Below are positions 54,032 to 64,000 of a stretch of 64,000 nt of DNA, one piece after another. The position numbers were made by a program, and so were the translations under genes. The notes beneath the pieces are model-generated. The model was not told where the DNA came from. It made no database searches and was given only the letters and a program-made list of their open reading frames with translations. Each line of letters starts with the position of its first letter. The stretch's first letter is position 1. Source of the stretch: Selaginella moellendorffii (lineage: Eukaryota; Streptophyta; Lycopodiopsida; Selaginellales; Selaginellaceae); contig NW_003314433.1 of assembly GCF_000143415.4 (NCBI RefSeq), positions 87,352 through 151,351 on the forward strand. Reading direction: 5' to 3'.

Positions 54032-57000
54032 ATTTGGTATCGGAGCTGTTCCTTAGTCCGACTTTTATTGGTGCTCAAGTATATCACCACTGGTGTTGGC
54101 AACGGAAGGTCTGAGAAGTGGGCCTATCCTTGAGGAGTAGTAGGTCGGGAAGACATGGCTCTCCATTACAGTTCATGTGTGAACTTGTAGACAAGGTGGT
54201 GGATAGAAAAGGGGCCAATAATGGAACGACTTTGGGATCTTGGGAACAGTGCAAGGTTTTCCTCATTGAGTTGAGGAGGTGATCCAGATGAGCGTTTGAC
54301 TCAGCAAACGGGCTAATGTAGTTGGGGTAAACAACTATAGTTGGGATCACAGGGAAGATAGAGACTCCAAAAATAATAAAGGAGTCACAAGTTTATCCTC
54401 ACATGGTTGAGGCTGGTGCTCATGAAGGTGAGACCGGAATGGATGACCGTGAGAGGTCAAGTATGGATGAGGACACGAGTTCTCGAAATGGTAACCGGGA
54501 CTACCTCTAATAAATGCTGGAACAACCCAAGGAGTTGGGGGTGTATTAAGTGGATGAGTTGGTATTCTCATCACATGGACAAGTAGTCCTAAGGGGCAAA
54601 GGTTGCCCCCAGAGAACAAAATCAAGTGTCAGAGTAACACTTGTGAAAATAGTCCTTTTGAGTAGGACAGGAATGCAAGAAGTGTATTCAAGTGAGCTAG
54701 TGCCTCACAAGTGGGACCTTACGGGTCTGTGGATTAACCAAGTCCAAAACTGCTGGATGACTCAAGTAGAGTCAAGGAATGGTCCTAAAAGGACTAATGG
54801 AAGCATTTGGACTGTACCCCATGAAGGATGGAGGGGGGATCATAGGATCCAAGGATGAGAATAGAGGGTATCTTATCGATGGCAAAATGTGCCATGCTAA
54901 AGTCGTGGGAAAGGTGTTCCCAAAAAGAAAACAACTTTGACACAAAGTTGTGTGTGACCTCTATAATGCAGTGCTAATGAATGGTTGGCATGAGAAAGAG
55001 TGGTATCGGTTTTGGCAAAGACTTAGACACAAAGAAGAAGTGTTATAGAGGTAAGCTCGTAGAGCCGATGGTGTGGAGACACCAAAGGTGCCAATGTGTG
55101 ATACCTTGAGGCTATGTTGGTGGGTTCATGGGAACCCCTTGCCAAAGGAATCCCAATAGAAATGGGAATGGCATAGCCTAAGCTGCAGAGCATGCAGTTG
55201 GAGTGTGGTGACCCAGATAATGATGGAGGTGTGGAAGCACCAGCAATGAGTTGTAGGACTTGACAACTACAAGGCAACTAAGCAAGAGGTGCAAAATAAT
55301 TGGTTAAACGGGTAGAAGGTAGCTACCCAAGCCTTCTTAATGGCATAGGGAAGTTGGATATACCTTTACGGGGGATAAGTTACTTATGTTGTGATATAGT
55401 AAGTCAATGTCATAAAAGGAAATACTCATTGTCAAGGAAGCCGTCATTGGGACACCCGAACACTCTAAAACACCAGGAGGTGGTGTTTGATGTCGCGAGG
55501 GCAGTAGATAAGGCCTAAGGGACTAAGTCCCTAGCGAATGATGGATAGTAGGTGCTATCCAAATGTCCAAGGTGGCGGAGACAGGAGAAGACTGTCTACT
55601 CGAATTGGACAAAGCCAAAAATGGAATTTTGGCAAGGCTAGCGATGGGCATGCAAAGGCTCGTAAGCAACAACGTAATCCCGGTGTGTGGGATTATAGGG
55701 TGAGCATACATGGATTGAGGAACCACTCCCTAGGCTATCGGGTAGGTTCATCCCTAAGAATACTTGCTAAGGCATGATAGAAAGTGCAAAGCTATCCTCC
55801 TGGTCTGGAGGAGAATGACTGAAGGAAAGGTGTGAAGCCAAAAGGAAGAAGTAAGGGGATAGAACCAAACCATAGGAATCGAAGGGCATAACCAATGTTG
55901 GTTATGCCAGCTGGGAATGGAGAATCAAGTGGGGGCTCGAGGGTGTTGCCGCTAGCAACCGTGATGCCATGGAGAGTCGAAAATATGGAATTGTCCATGT
56001 TAGACTATATGGTAATTGGAAAGCTTGCAGAAAGGGGGGCCTTAGCAAGCTAAGGGACAGAGTTCCTTCAAGGTTCCCAAAGAGGATTCTAGGTAGCTTA
56101 GTACCTAGAAAGGCCAAGTGTAAATGGTTCATGGAATGCGCGAAATCAGAGTGGCGCAGCAGAAGCGTGGTATTGAAGCTTGCCATGAGGCAAGGCTATC
56201 AAGGTTAGGGAAGTAGTTCCCGAGTGTTCAAAGAGAGGGCTTTGAACGAAAGTCGATGGTCAAGGACTTTCACGCTTATGCAGGAACCATGTTACAGTGG
56301 TCGGAGGACTTGCCAAGCGAGATTGGCAAGTCAGGGGAACAAATACCCTAGTTGAAGGTGATAACTTCAAAAAGGGTGGGCCATGGGGCCAAGCATGGAG
56401 GAGTCCATGCATGATCACAGACTTGTCAAGTGAGAGGACTTGGTAGTGTGGAGGAACTAGGTTCCTAAGTTGTGATCTGTAGCGCGCTTTAAATATAGGT
56501 TGGTGCACCGGCGTGGGGAGTCACGCCAAGCATCTTGTGTGATGCCGTCCGTAGATGCATATACGGAGGTTGGGTTCGAGTCCCGACCCTCTAGTGCTTG
56601 GGTTCGAGTCCCAAATCACTAGGGCGTGGTGATGGTTTGGAATATGAGGACACTCATATTTCGGTGGTCATGGACTCTCAGTGTGGAGACTGGTTTGGGC
56701 ACACCGCCAAGCGAGGGATGCCTCGGAGTCGTGATGCACAGTTAGATTGCTTAGTGTGAAAGCTCGGCATATTTAACTTGAACGCTTTGGTGCAACTGGC
56801 ACCAAGGTCGTGGTGAGTGAGATGGGGACACCTAATCTCAGTTGCTATGAACCCCCAAGTTGGCCGTAAGGGCTAGCTTGGGTGCACCGCCAAGTGTGGG
56901 GGATGCCCCCGGGGTTATAGTCAACAACTTGGAGGTCTAGAAGACCAAGTACCTCTTGGCAACTCTGTTAAGGTGCCAAGGTGAGATCACTAGATGATCT

Positions 57001-58090
57001 TATGGCCAAATAAGGACAATGTCCTTGGTTGGCTAAAGAATGAAGTTCCTGGTTTAAAATGTTGAAATTAAACTGTTTAAGGTGGTGTGGCTTGGTCGTG
57101 ATGACCAAGTGGGAAGAGCACCTAAGGGAAATAAACTATGTCCGTGCGATGGCATAGTGAGTCCAAGGAAAGTAGTCTCTATAAAAGACCCATGGGAGGG
57201 TCACGAAGTTGGGCCGTGGATAAAGCCCATAGCAGAAGATGCTAAAGAGACGTATTAGGGGTGAATATCCTTCGGACTTGGCAAAGAAGAGTCTTTGCTA
57301 TGGAACCGAAAGGATACCTCAAAAATGGAGGTAGCGATCCTATGTTGCTAGGTGCAACAATCAAGGATAGGAGCAAAGGACTAGTGGCCAAGTTTGGGCC
57401 ATGGAATTTAATGGAAGGGATCCAAATGGCAAAGTTAGCCAAGGAACACTAATGTATTCGATGTTAACAGCTTGTGGGAAAGGAAGTGGACTTCCAAGGA
57501 TGGATTCCTAAGTGCTTCAATTTGGCGAAGTAAAAGCTCCAAGTGAGGGAGTGGTAAGGTAGCCAAATGATAGAGCCATGGACAACCCTAGCACAAAGTA
57601 TGATAAATGGAACTTAGTGCCCAAGGTGGCACGAAAAAGAAGAGAGGATGCTGGTGCCCTCAAGTAATGAACTTCCTAGGATGGGGAAGTGGAGTTGCAC
57701 AATCTGTGCAATGCAAGGTGTTGGAGACACTTAGGAAATTGACTTCCAAAAGTCAAAAGAGTAAAAGTTCCAAGGTGCAAACGTTCAATAGATAGAAATT
57801 GAGATTACTCGAGGAGTAGTGGGATTGACTTAGAGAAGGGTCTCTAAGAGGTTTAGCGAGAACTAAACCAATAAAAGGAGAGAACCACTACATGTGGTCC
57901 AAAGAGTCTCTAAGTTGGGGAGACTACCCTCCTTAGAGGATGGACAAGGCATGGTGAGCCTTTGGTGTCAAACCATAGACAAAGATTGGCTAGGTGCCAA
58001 GGATGGAAATGGTAACACGTGTGGGTGTTACTTTATGAAAGGGTTTACCGTTCGATGAGGACATCGAACTTCGTCTATGGGTGGTGGAGT
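54032..58090 (+). other. Non-coding interior of LARD-like element
   Basis: PBS TGGTATCGGAGC at 54035-54046, three bases after the LTR. No ORF above about 105 codons and no gag, RT or integrase motif found. Contains diverged internal repeats (GCACACCGCCAAGCG at about 56698 against GTGCACCGCCAAGTG at about 56881) and a double T-arm-like motif at 56570-56622. A purine-rich GGGTGGTGGAG tract precedes the 3' LTR. Confidence 0.75.
56570..56622 (+). repeat. Double tRNA T-arm-like hairpin in LARD interior
   Basis: Two copies of GGGTTCGAGTCCC 28 bases apart (56570-56586 and 56598-56614). The second is a perfect five-pair stem TTGGG/CCCAA around loop TTCGAGT, enclosed by CTAGTG...CACTAG (56591-56596 and 56617-56622). 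It resembles tRNA T arms and pol III B boxes. Origin from a tRNA-like insertion is inferred. Confidence 0.55.
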
Positions 58091-59891
58091 TGTGAGACAC
58101 AAAATCCCTAGGCCCCAAAGTGGAGCCCGAAGGGTGCCATGTGGTAGTGGCCGAAGTGAAAGCCAAACGAGTGTAACACGTTTGGGCCAAAAGCTCCGAC
58201 TTGAAAGGTCGAGAGCGGGAGTGGAACTCCTAACGAAGTGCTCAAGGAATGAGCACAAGGCGAGCAATAAGCGAGGCTCCAAAAAGGGACCCAAAAGGAC
58301 CAACACATGACACGTGGAGGAGTCTGAGATGGAGTCCGAGATGGACCCGAGGTGGAGTCCGAGATGGACCCGAGATGGAGTCTGAGGTGGACCCGAGATG
58401 GACCCGAGATGGAGTCCGAGATGGAGTCCGAGATGGACCCGAGGTGGAGTCCGAGATGGACCCGAGATGGAGTCCGAGATGGACCTGAGGTGGAGTCCGA
58501 GATGGACCCGAGATGGAGTCCGAGATGGACCCGAGATGGACCCGAGATGGAGTCCAAGATGGAGTCCGAGATGGACCCGAGGTGGAGTCCGAGATGGACC
58601 CGAGATGGAGTCCAAGGTGGACCCGAGATGGACCCGAGATGGAGTCCGAGATGGAGTCCGAGATGGACCCGAGGTGGAGTCCGAGATGGACCCGAGATGG
58701 AGTCCGAGATGGACCCGAGATGGAGTCCGAGATGGACCCGAGATGGAGTCCGAAGTCGAGACCGAGACCGGGACCGAGACCGAGACCGAGATCGGGACCG
58801 AGACCGAGACCAAGGCCAAGGCCGAGACCGAGCCCGAGCCCGAGCCCGAGTCCGAGTCCGAATCCGAGTCCGAGTCCGAGTCCGAGTCCGAGTCCGAGTC
58901 CGAGTCCGAGCCTGAGAGGGTGAAAGCCCAAAGCGTTCGTCTCCCAGACCCTGGGGGGTTTGGTGAGCTCCAAAAGTATAGTAGGGGGAGGACTGCAGTG
59001 GAGCCAGTTTGGCCCAGGAAGGCCGGACCTAGTGTTGGGTGATGAGCTGCCCACTGGGAAGTCCAAGACTAGAGTGAACACGGACCGACAAGCGGGGTAG
59101 CTTGGTGAAGTGTTCAAGAGCCGGCTCTAGTTCCCCCGGGAGATCGACTGGCCGATGCTCCTAGTCCAAGTGTGGGTGGCACTACCTACTTGGATACCTG
59201 GTGTGGCTCAACGGAACCCGCTCTAAGCCCATGGCTAGAGCACCCAAGGGCAGAAGGCGAGGAGAGTACCCAGGTGGCTTGCGTAAGGCCACGGTGTTTC
59301 GAAATGTTGTCCCAAAGGCCCAGACTGTGGAAAGGAAGAGGAGCAGTCCTCTGGGGTAGTGACCAAGGACACAGTCGTGTGGTGAGGAAGTCCCAGAGGA
59401 CCGTGGGACTTAGTGGTCGGGCCTGTGGGTCTCGATCCAGTGGCAGTGTTGGCAAACACGGCCAGGGGCAGAAAGGGACTTAGTGGGGACTGACAGAGGG
59501 ATATTGGGGAAGGCTATTCCCCTTGTCGGTGGGCATCCTAAGGATGCTAAGGAGTGGATCTCAGATGACCACTCACGGATGGTTTGCCTAGTCTTGGAGA
59601 GCCAAGACTGTGATGCAAGTGGTAATGGACTACCAGCGTGGCAAAGGTGATTGGGCATGGCCTTAGCGTAACAGACTGCCATGTCGGTGGTACCTTTGAG
59701 TGTCGGTCATGGGATCGGACACGGGGAGCACTTGGACCAAGTGCAAATGTTGAGTGGCATGGATGCCATTCTCAGGGCTAGCAAGTCCCAAGTCCTGGAT
59801 TGGACTTATGGAGGTTGTGAATGAGACTCCTCCAAGTGGTCGGAGGTGTGGTTAAGTGACTAAAGTAGAATGGAAAATTTAGTCCCTTACA
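58091..59891 (+). repeat. 3' LTR of LARD-like element
   Basis: 1801 bp, differing from the 5' LTR by scattered substitutions and minisatellite unit gain or loss. CACGTG at 58311-58316. Confidence 0.92.
58314..58917 (+). repeat. 12-bp and 6-bp minisatellite in 3' LTR
   Basis: Same structure as 52448-53057. The 12-mer block changes to 6-mers at about 58755. The two arrays differ in unit order and number in the last part, showing slippage since insertion. Confidence 0.92.
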
Positions 59892-62800
59892 CTTAAATAT
59901 CTCTTGCACATCTTCCGCTTTGGGATTTGTAATTAGCTTGCTTTTGAGAAGACATGAATCCAAAAAGCTTATGAGCTTTCCCTTGGTTTCATCCACCATT
60001 GCATTCACTATCTCTCTAGCACCAGCAAAATGTCCTCCAACTTTGGCCCCAATAAATAATAGGATCAATGTATATTTAAGTACTGGAGCAAATTTATTGA
60101 GCCAATTTGGTGGGATATTCAATTCAACACCTTCAGAACTCTTCACTTGATGACCTTTAGAAGTTCCTTGAGGCCATTCACACAAATAGTGAAGTCTACC
60201 ATGTGTTCCCAATATTTTACTGTAATTTTTCCACCTATTATTCTCATCAAGAATATATGGATATTTTGGGCAATCTGTCTCCAATTTCAATAATACTTGA
60301 AAACACGTTGTATGGATTGCATTCACTTTATCCATGATAGACTTGAGTCCATTCTTCAGCTCGTTAAGGCTTACTTCAATGTTATCAAGTTTTGTATCCA
60401 ATTTGTCAAACCGGTTCTCCATTTTATCAAACTTCTTATCAAAATATCTAAAGATTGCATCGAGTTTTGGGTCTTCAATGTTCGAAAACTCAACAACATC
60501 TGATGATGCTTTGGGAATTGTGACTTCTCTAACCTCCTCATAGTCCTTCAAAAATTCATAAAGTTCAATAAACTTCTTTACCCCTTCATGTTTTTGCTCG
60601 TTAGGCATCAATAGCTTAGCCAAAGCATTCCATCTGAGACTTTCAAATCGTTAATCACATCCCAACTCTCTACTTCATGTGAATCATTCCAAGTATGAGA
60701 GTAGTCTAAACCGCTTTCTCTTGCTTCACATTTGACTTGCTTTAATGGATAAATAACTGCATCCCATGATTTTGGTTTGCCCACATTATTTAGTATCCTT
60801 CTCCACACATAACCACGTCTCATTACATTTTCTTCAATTTCCAAACATGGGCAATCCTCCAAACATACCCCAATAATGCAATTTCTAATTTTTTCCATCC
60901 ATCCTTTAGCTTCCTTTTCCAAATCTGGCCTTAGTGTATTCTCTACCTCTTTTGGGTAATAGATGATGACATCAACCCATTGCCTATCTTTCCAATTGTC
61001 TGTGTCTCCCCCAACTCTCACAATTGTCTTGATAAGGTTTTCTTTCAAAGCCACCCATCCATTCCCAAGCCTGAAATCTTTCTTGCTTAATTTGTGAAGT
61101 TTAACTTGGATCTTTGTGAAAATACTTGCAGGAAACAATTTCAAGTCCTTGTCTTTGCATTCAAACCTCCTGCCCCAGTAGTTGTGGTTTTTTTGAGTGT
61201 CAATTGGCACTGAGGGTGACAATAAATATTCTGGAGGTGAATATTCTTCTTGCAATAGTGTTGGCATTCTCAACTCTTTGGGCAAGTTATGCCAATTCCC
61301 ATCCCATGTATCATCCCAAGGCAATATCACTCCCATCTCATGGAGCACTCCAAGAATGTACTCCACTATTTTGTCTTGGTTCCCACATTGTTGCTTCAAC
61401 TGATGTTTAACTCTGTGTGTTTCCATTTGACTTTTGAGTTTGCTTGTCTCAGTATGTATGAAGAGTTGCACCACATCCCTCATAAACCATTGGACATCTA
61501 AGATGACAAATTGAGACACAATGTCGTCCTCTTCATGTCCCAAGCCAAAGTAAATTGCATCACCAGAATCATGTAGAAATTGCAAGACGAATTTGAGAAC
61601 ATCCTTGGAACTCCTGTGAGGCAAAAGGATTTTGCCAACTTTATCTAGGGGTATGACCTTCTTGTGAGTTGGATCTTGTACCAATTTCCTCTTTGCTTTG
61701 AGACATTCCCGTGGTATTTTTTGCTGGGCTGACAGCAGTTCTTCCAAGCAACTCCCCAACATGGTTTTTATCCCCCTTAAATCTTTCACTTGAGTGGCCA
61801 CCACCTCAAAACAAAGATCTGTCCCAAACTCAAGTACTTGCTCATAGCCTTTGTCGGAGATTATTGCAGAAACCACCTCCTTTGGGTCAAAGTCGGGTTC
61901 TGGAGTGAAAAAGTTCGAGGCAATCAAGACCCTGGGCTTCCTTTTGGGTGAGGCTGATTGATGTGAAGCGATGAACCTCAGCCAGTAAACCAAATTCTGC
62001 TTGAAAACGTCACAATTGTCATCCTCCACCTTGCATACGATCAAGAAGAGATCGTTCTCACTTCCTCTGAGAAAGTACTGGTGGAAAGCATGGAACTCTT
62101 CCTGTCCAGCCAGGTCGCAAATGAGCAGCTTTTGTTTGGTGGTCGCATAGACAAGTGGTTGCAGCTCAATGCCTGCTGTTGAAGCATGCCTTTGGAGACA
62201 TGATGGAAACCAAGACACTCTGCGGCAGAGGTTTTTTTTTATTGTGGTCTTTCCAACCCTGCTAGCACCACACAAGAAGAGCTTTGCTGTTGACGGGTTG
62301 TCAAAGTCTTTGAATGCACTCTGCTGGAAGATTGCATTCCGCTCTAAAAGACCAGAACACCTCTGCTTGAAAGCTTCAGAAGCTTCGGAATCCCAGCCTA
62401 GATCAAGCTCTTCCACGAGGCTTTGGTAGTTTTCCTCCAGGGCAGCCAGAATTTGTCTTTTCTGTGCATCACTTGTAAGATCAGGAGCCCTGAATCTGCG
62501 CACCTTGCATTTTGGATCCCCCAGCAACTGGCAAAGCTCTTCCAGGTTTTCAAATTTTCGCTCAGATATTTTCAAGTCTTCAATGCTGCTTCCCAAAAGG
62601 CACCTCCATGGCAGTTCCGACTCACACAACAAAGCTTTCAGAGACTTGCAGCTGGAGATAGCTTTCCAAAAGAGCTCCCCATTCGTGATTTTGCAACTCC
62701 ATATACCCAAATGCTCCAGTTGGCTCTTCTCTATGCCCTCGGCAAACTCCAACGTTAACTCATCTTGTCCACCACTTATTACCAAATGGCGCAGCTTACA

Positions 62801-64000
62801 ATGTGGACTTGAGAGGGCTGACCACAGACTGCTGTCACCGACCATTCCTCCTCCCTCGTTGGGCGAAAAAAGATGAAGCTTGATCAGCTTGCAATTGGGA
62901 TTTTGTAGCGCTTTGCCCAACCATCCACCACCTGGATAAAGAGTAACGCTGAGTTCCTCCAAGCCACACTTAGCGCTGCTCAGGGCCTCACCCAGGCCCG
63001 TTGCATTGCTCAGGTCCTCACTCTGTCTCATTTCTTGGCAATCTAAAACTGACAGGCTGGTGCCCTCCTGAAGAGCCTTGCATACCCATGGCAACACTGC
63101 AGGATCAGTTTCCCAAAGTAGGTTTAGTCTTTGCAGTGAACAGCTTGGACAAGTGAGTGCCTTGAAGAGTGCTTCACCTGCCTCCTCTGGAAACGAATAT
63201 GCCTGCAGTGCCACTAGCTTATTGCAAATGCCATTCTGAAATGCCTGTTCCCACCGTGCCTTGCCTAAACCCTCATCTCTGATGGCTAACTCTTCCACCT
63301 TGCACTCCTGACTTGCCAGATCCCTACTCAATTTCCCAAATCCTTCCACTGTCATCCTGTTCCCCAGCAATTGGAGACGTTTCAAGTTGTTTCCTGGTTT
63401 CCTAAGGAGTTGGCTAAGGAGAGTCTCTGGGTTCCCAACATTGCGCAAGCAGAGCTCTGTCAAGCAGTCGAGCTGAGCAAAGGCCAACTCAAGCTCCTGA
63501 GGTGGTGTGAGGATGTCTTTGCCTAGCCAATTGAATTCTAGCCCTTTCAAGACCTTGAATTCCTCTGTCATCGTCAGTAGCTTTGCAAACCTCTGCATCT
63601 CAATCTGCCAAATATCCTGTCCCTGCTGAGGAGGAGCAATGCCCTCTGCCACCCTTTGCATTCGATCACTGGGAATGCCCAACCTACAAGCGACCCTGGC
63701 AACGGCGTTGATGAATCTGATGTCGAGCTGTGGTACCAAAGCGGCCTTGAGAATGTCAATGTGAGCAGCAGCAGCAGCAGACGAACTGCCATCACCAGGA
63801 GCATCTCCCACATCCAGAGCCCTGTCTAACCAGGGTGGATTTGAAATGCACCAGTTGAGCACACCAATCAGATCCTCCTCTGTGCCTCCAAACCACTCGA
63901 CGGTAGCACTCACCTCATCAACAAACTCACCTTTGGATGCGTCAAGCGCCTCCAGCTTCCCGATGTGCCCACAATAAAACCCAATCGTATTGAAGTGCCG
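59892..64000 (-). pseudogene. ROCO3: LRR-Roc-COR protein, 5' end outside window
   Basis: The frame is open from the right window edge (continuous with HFNTIGFYCGHIG, matching ROCO1 residue about 30) through LRRs, P-loop GASRVGKTT (about 62255-62274), DLAGQEEFHAFH, COR and the C-terminal region to 60608. A lost base at about 60630 (GATGGAATG for GATGAGAATG) ends it. The rest continues from 60623 in another frame through the coiled coil (MENRFDKLDTKLDNIEVSLN) and a hydrophobic stretch LKYTLILLFIGAKVGGHFAG to IFK at about 59892, where the LARD-like element interrupts. It is the least damaged C terminus of the three. Confidence 0.87.

Larger units (their letters stand above)
52225..59891 (+). mobile_element. 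Non-coding LARD-like LTR element in ROCO3
   Basis: Bounded by CTTAA duplications (52220-52224 and 59892-59896) and near-identical LTRs of 1807 and 1801 bp with TGTGAG...CTTACA ends. PBS at 54035-54046. The 4.04-kb interior has no gag or pol, so it must be mobilised by another element's proteins. Matches the definition of a large retrotransposon derivative. Few LTR differences imply recent insertion. Strand is given by the PBS. Confidence 0.92.

Noticed and set aside
54032-58090. Degenerate gypsy pol in the LARD interior
   Set aside because: No RT, integrase or zinc-knuckle motif was visible in any frame by eye. A profile search would be needed.

Overview
The window is nuclear DNA of a land plant. 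EIN3-type, plant sucrose-phosphatase, PHO1-type and plant-type KLHDC4 kelch gene remnants with introns are present, together with Ty1/copia LTR elements whose primer-binding sites match the plant initiator-Met tRNA type (TGGTATCGGAGC). Introns of about 49-60 bp and a family of TORNADO1-like LRR-Roc-COR (ROCO) genes suggest a lycophyte such as Selaginella moellendorffii. That assignment is inference; no search was run.

Layout. A composite unit recurs. Read 5' to 3' it holds an AT-rich arm, an unassigned segment with a tRNA-like repeat, an EIN3-like fragment, a sucrose-phosphatase (SPP) fragment, a short unknown ORF, a PHO1 N-terminal fragment, a KLHDC4-like kelch fragment (opposite strand), a ROCO gene, then an AT-rich tail with duplicated 3' exon-like cassettes. 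Copy 1 occupies 1-19774. Copy 2 (19775-29875) is a direct repeat of its first part and stops inside the kelch fragment. From 29876 to about 52045 the order runs backwards on the minus strand: unknown ORF and SPP end, EIN3, AT arm, ROCO tail, ROCO2 (37080-40953), PHO1 (50331-51264). The locus is therefore an imperfect fold-back of about 22 kb per arm with a loop of roughly 2.35 kb, and the right arm carries several large deletions. A third ROCO (ROCO3, minus) enters from the right edge and ends at about 59892, with its last codons displaced to 52070-52224.

Three LTR elements interrupt this structure, all with 5-bp target duplications. A copia element (41021-50325, TSD TTCAC) sits in the PHO1 remnant of the inverted arm. 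Copy 1 gives the matching empty site. A second copia element (42625-47369, TSD TTACC) is nested in the first in opposite orientation. A non-coding, LARD-like element (52225-59891, TSD CTTAA) with 1.8-kb LTRs containing 12-bp and 6-bp minisatellites splits the 3' end of ROCO3. A truncated LTR of the same family lies in the ROCO2 tail.

Gene state. Every EIN3, SPP, PHO1 and kelch copy is broken by frameshifts, internal deletions or truncation, and introns are retained, so they arose by DNA-level duplication and not by retroposition. The ROCO copies keep long open frames through LRR, Roc and COR, but each has its own lesions near the 3' end. Only the retroelement ORFs (outer copia apart from the nested insertion; inner copia apart from its 3' end) are close to intact. 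The genes do not form a pathway. The window is best read as a repeatedly duplicated and inverted ROCO amplicon carrying passenger gene fragments and then colonised by LTR elements.
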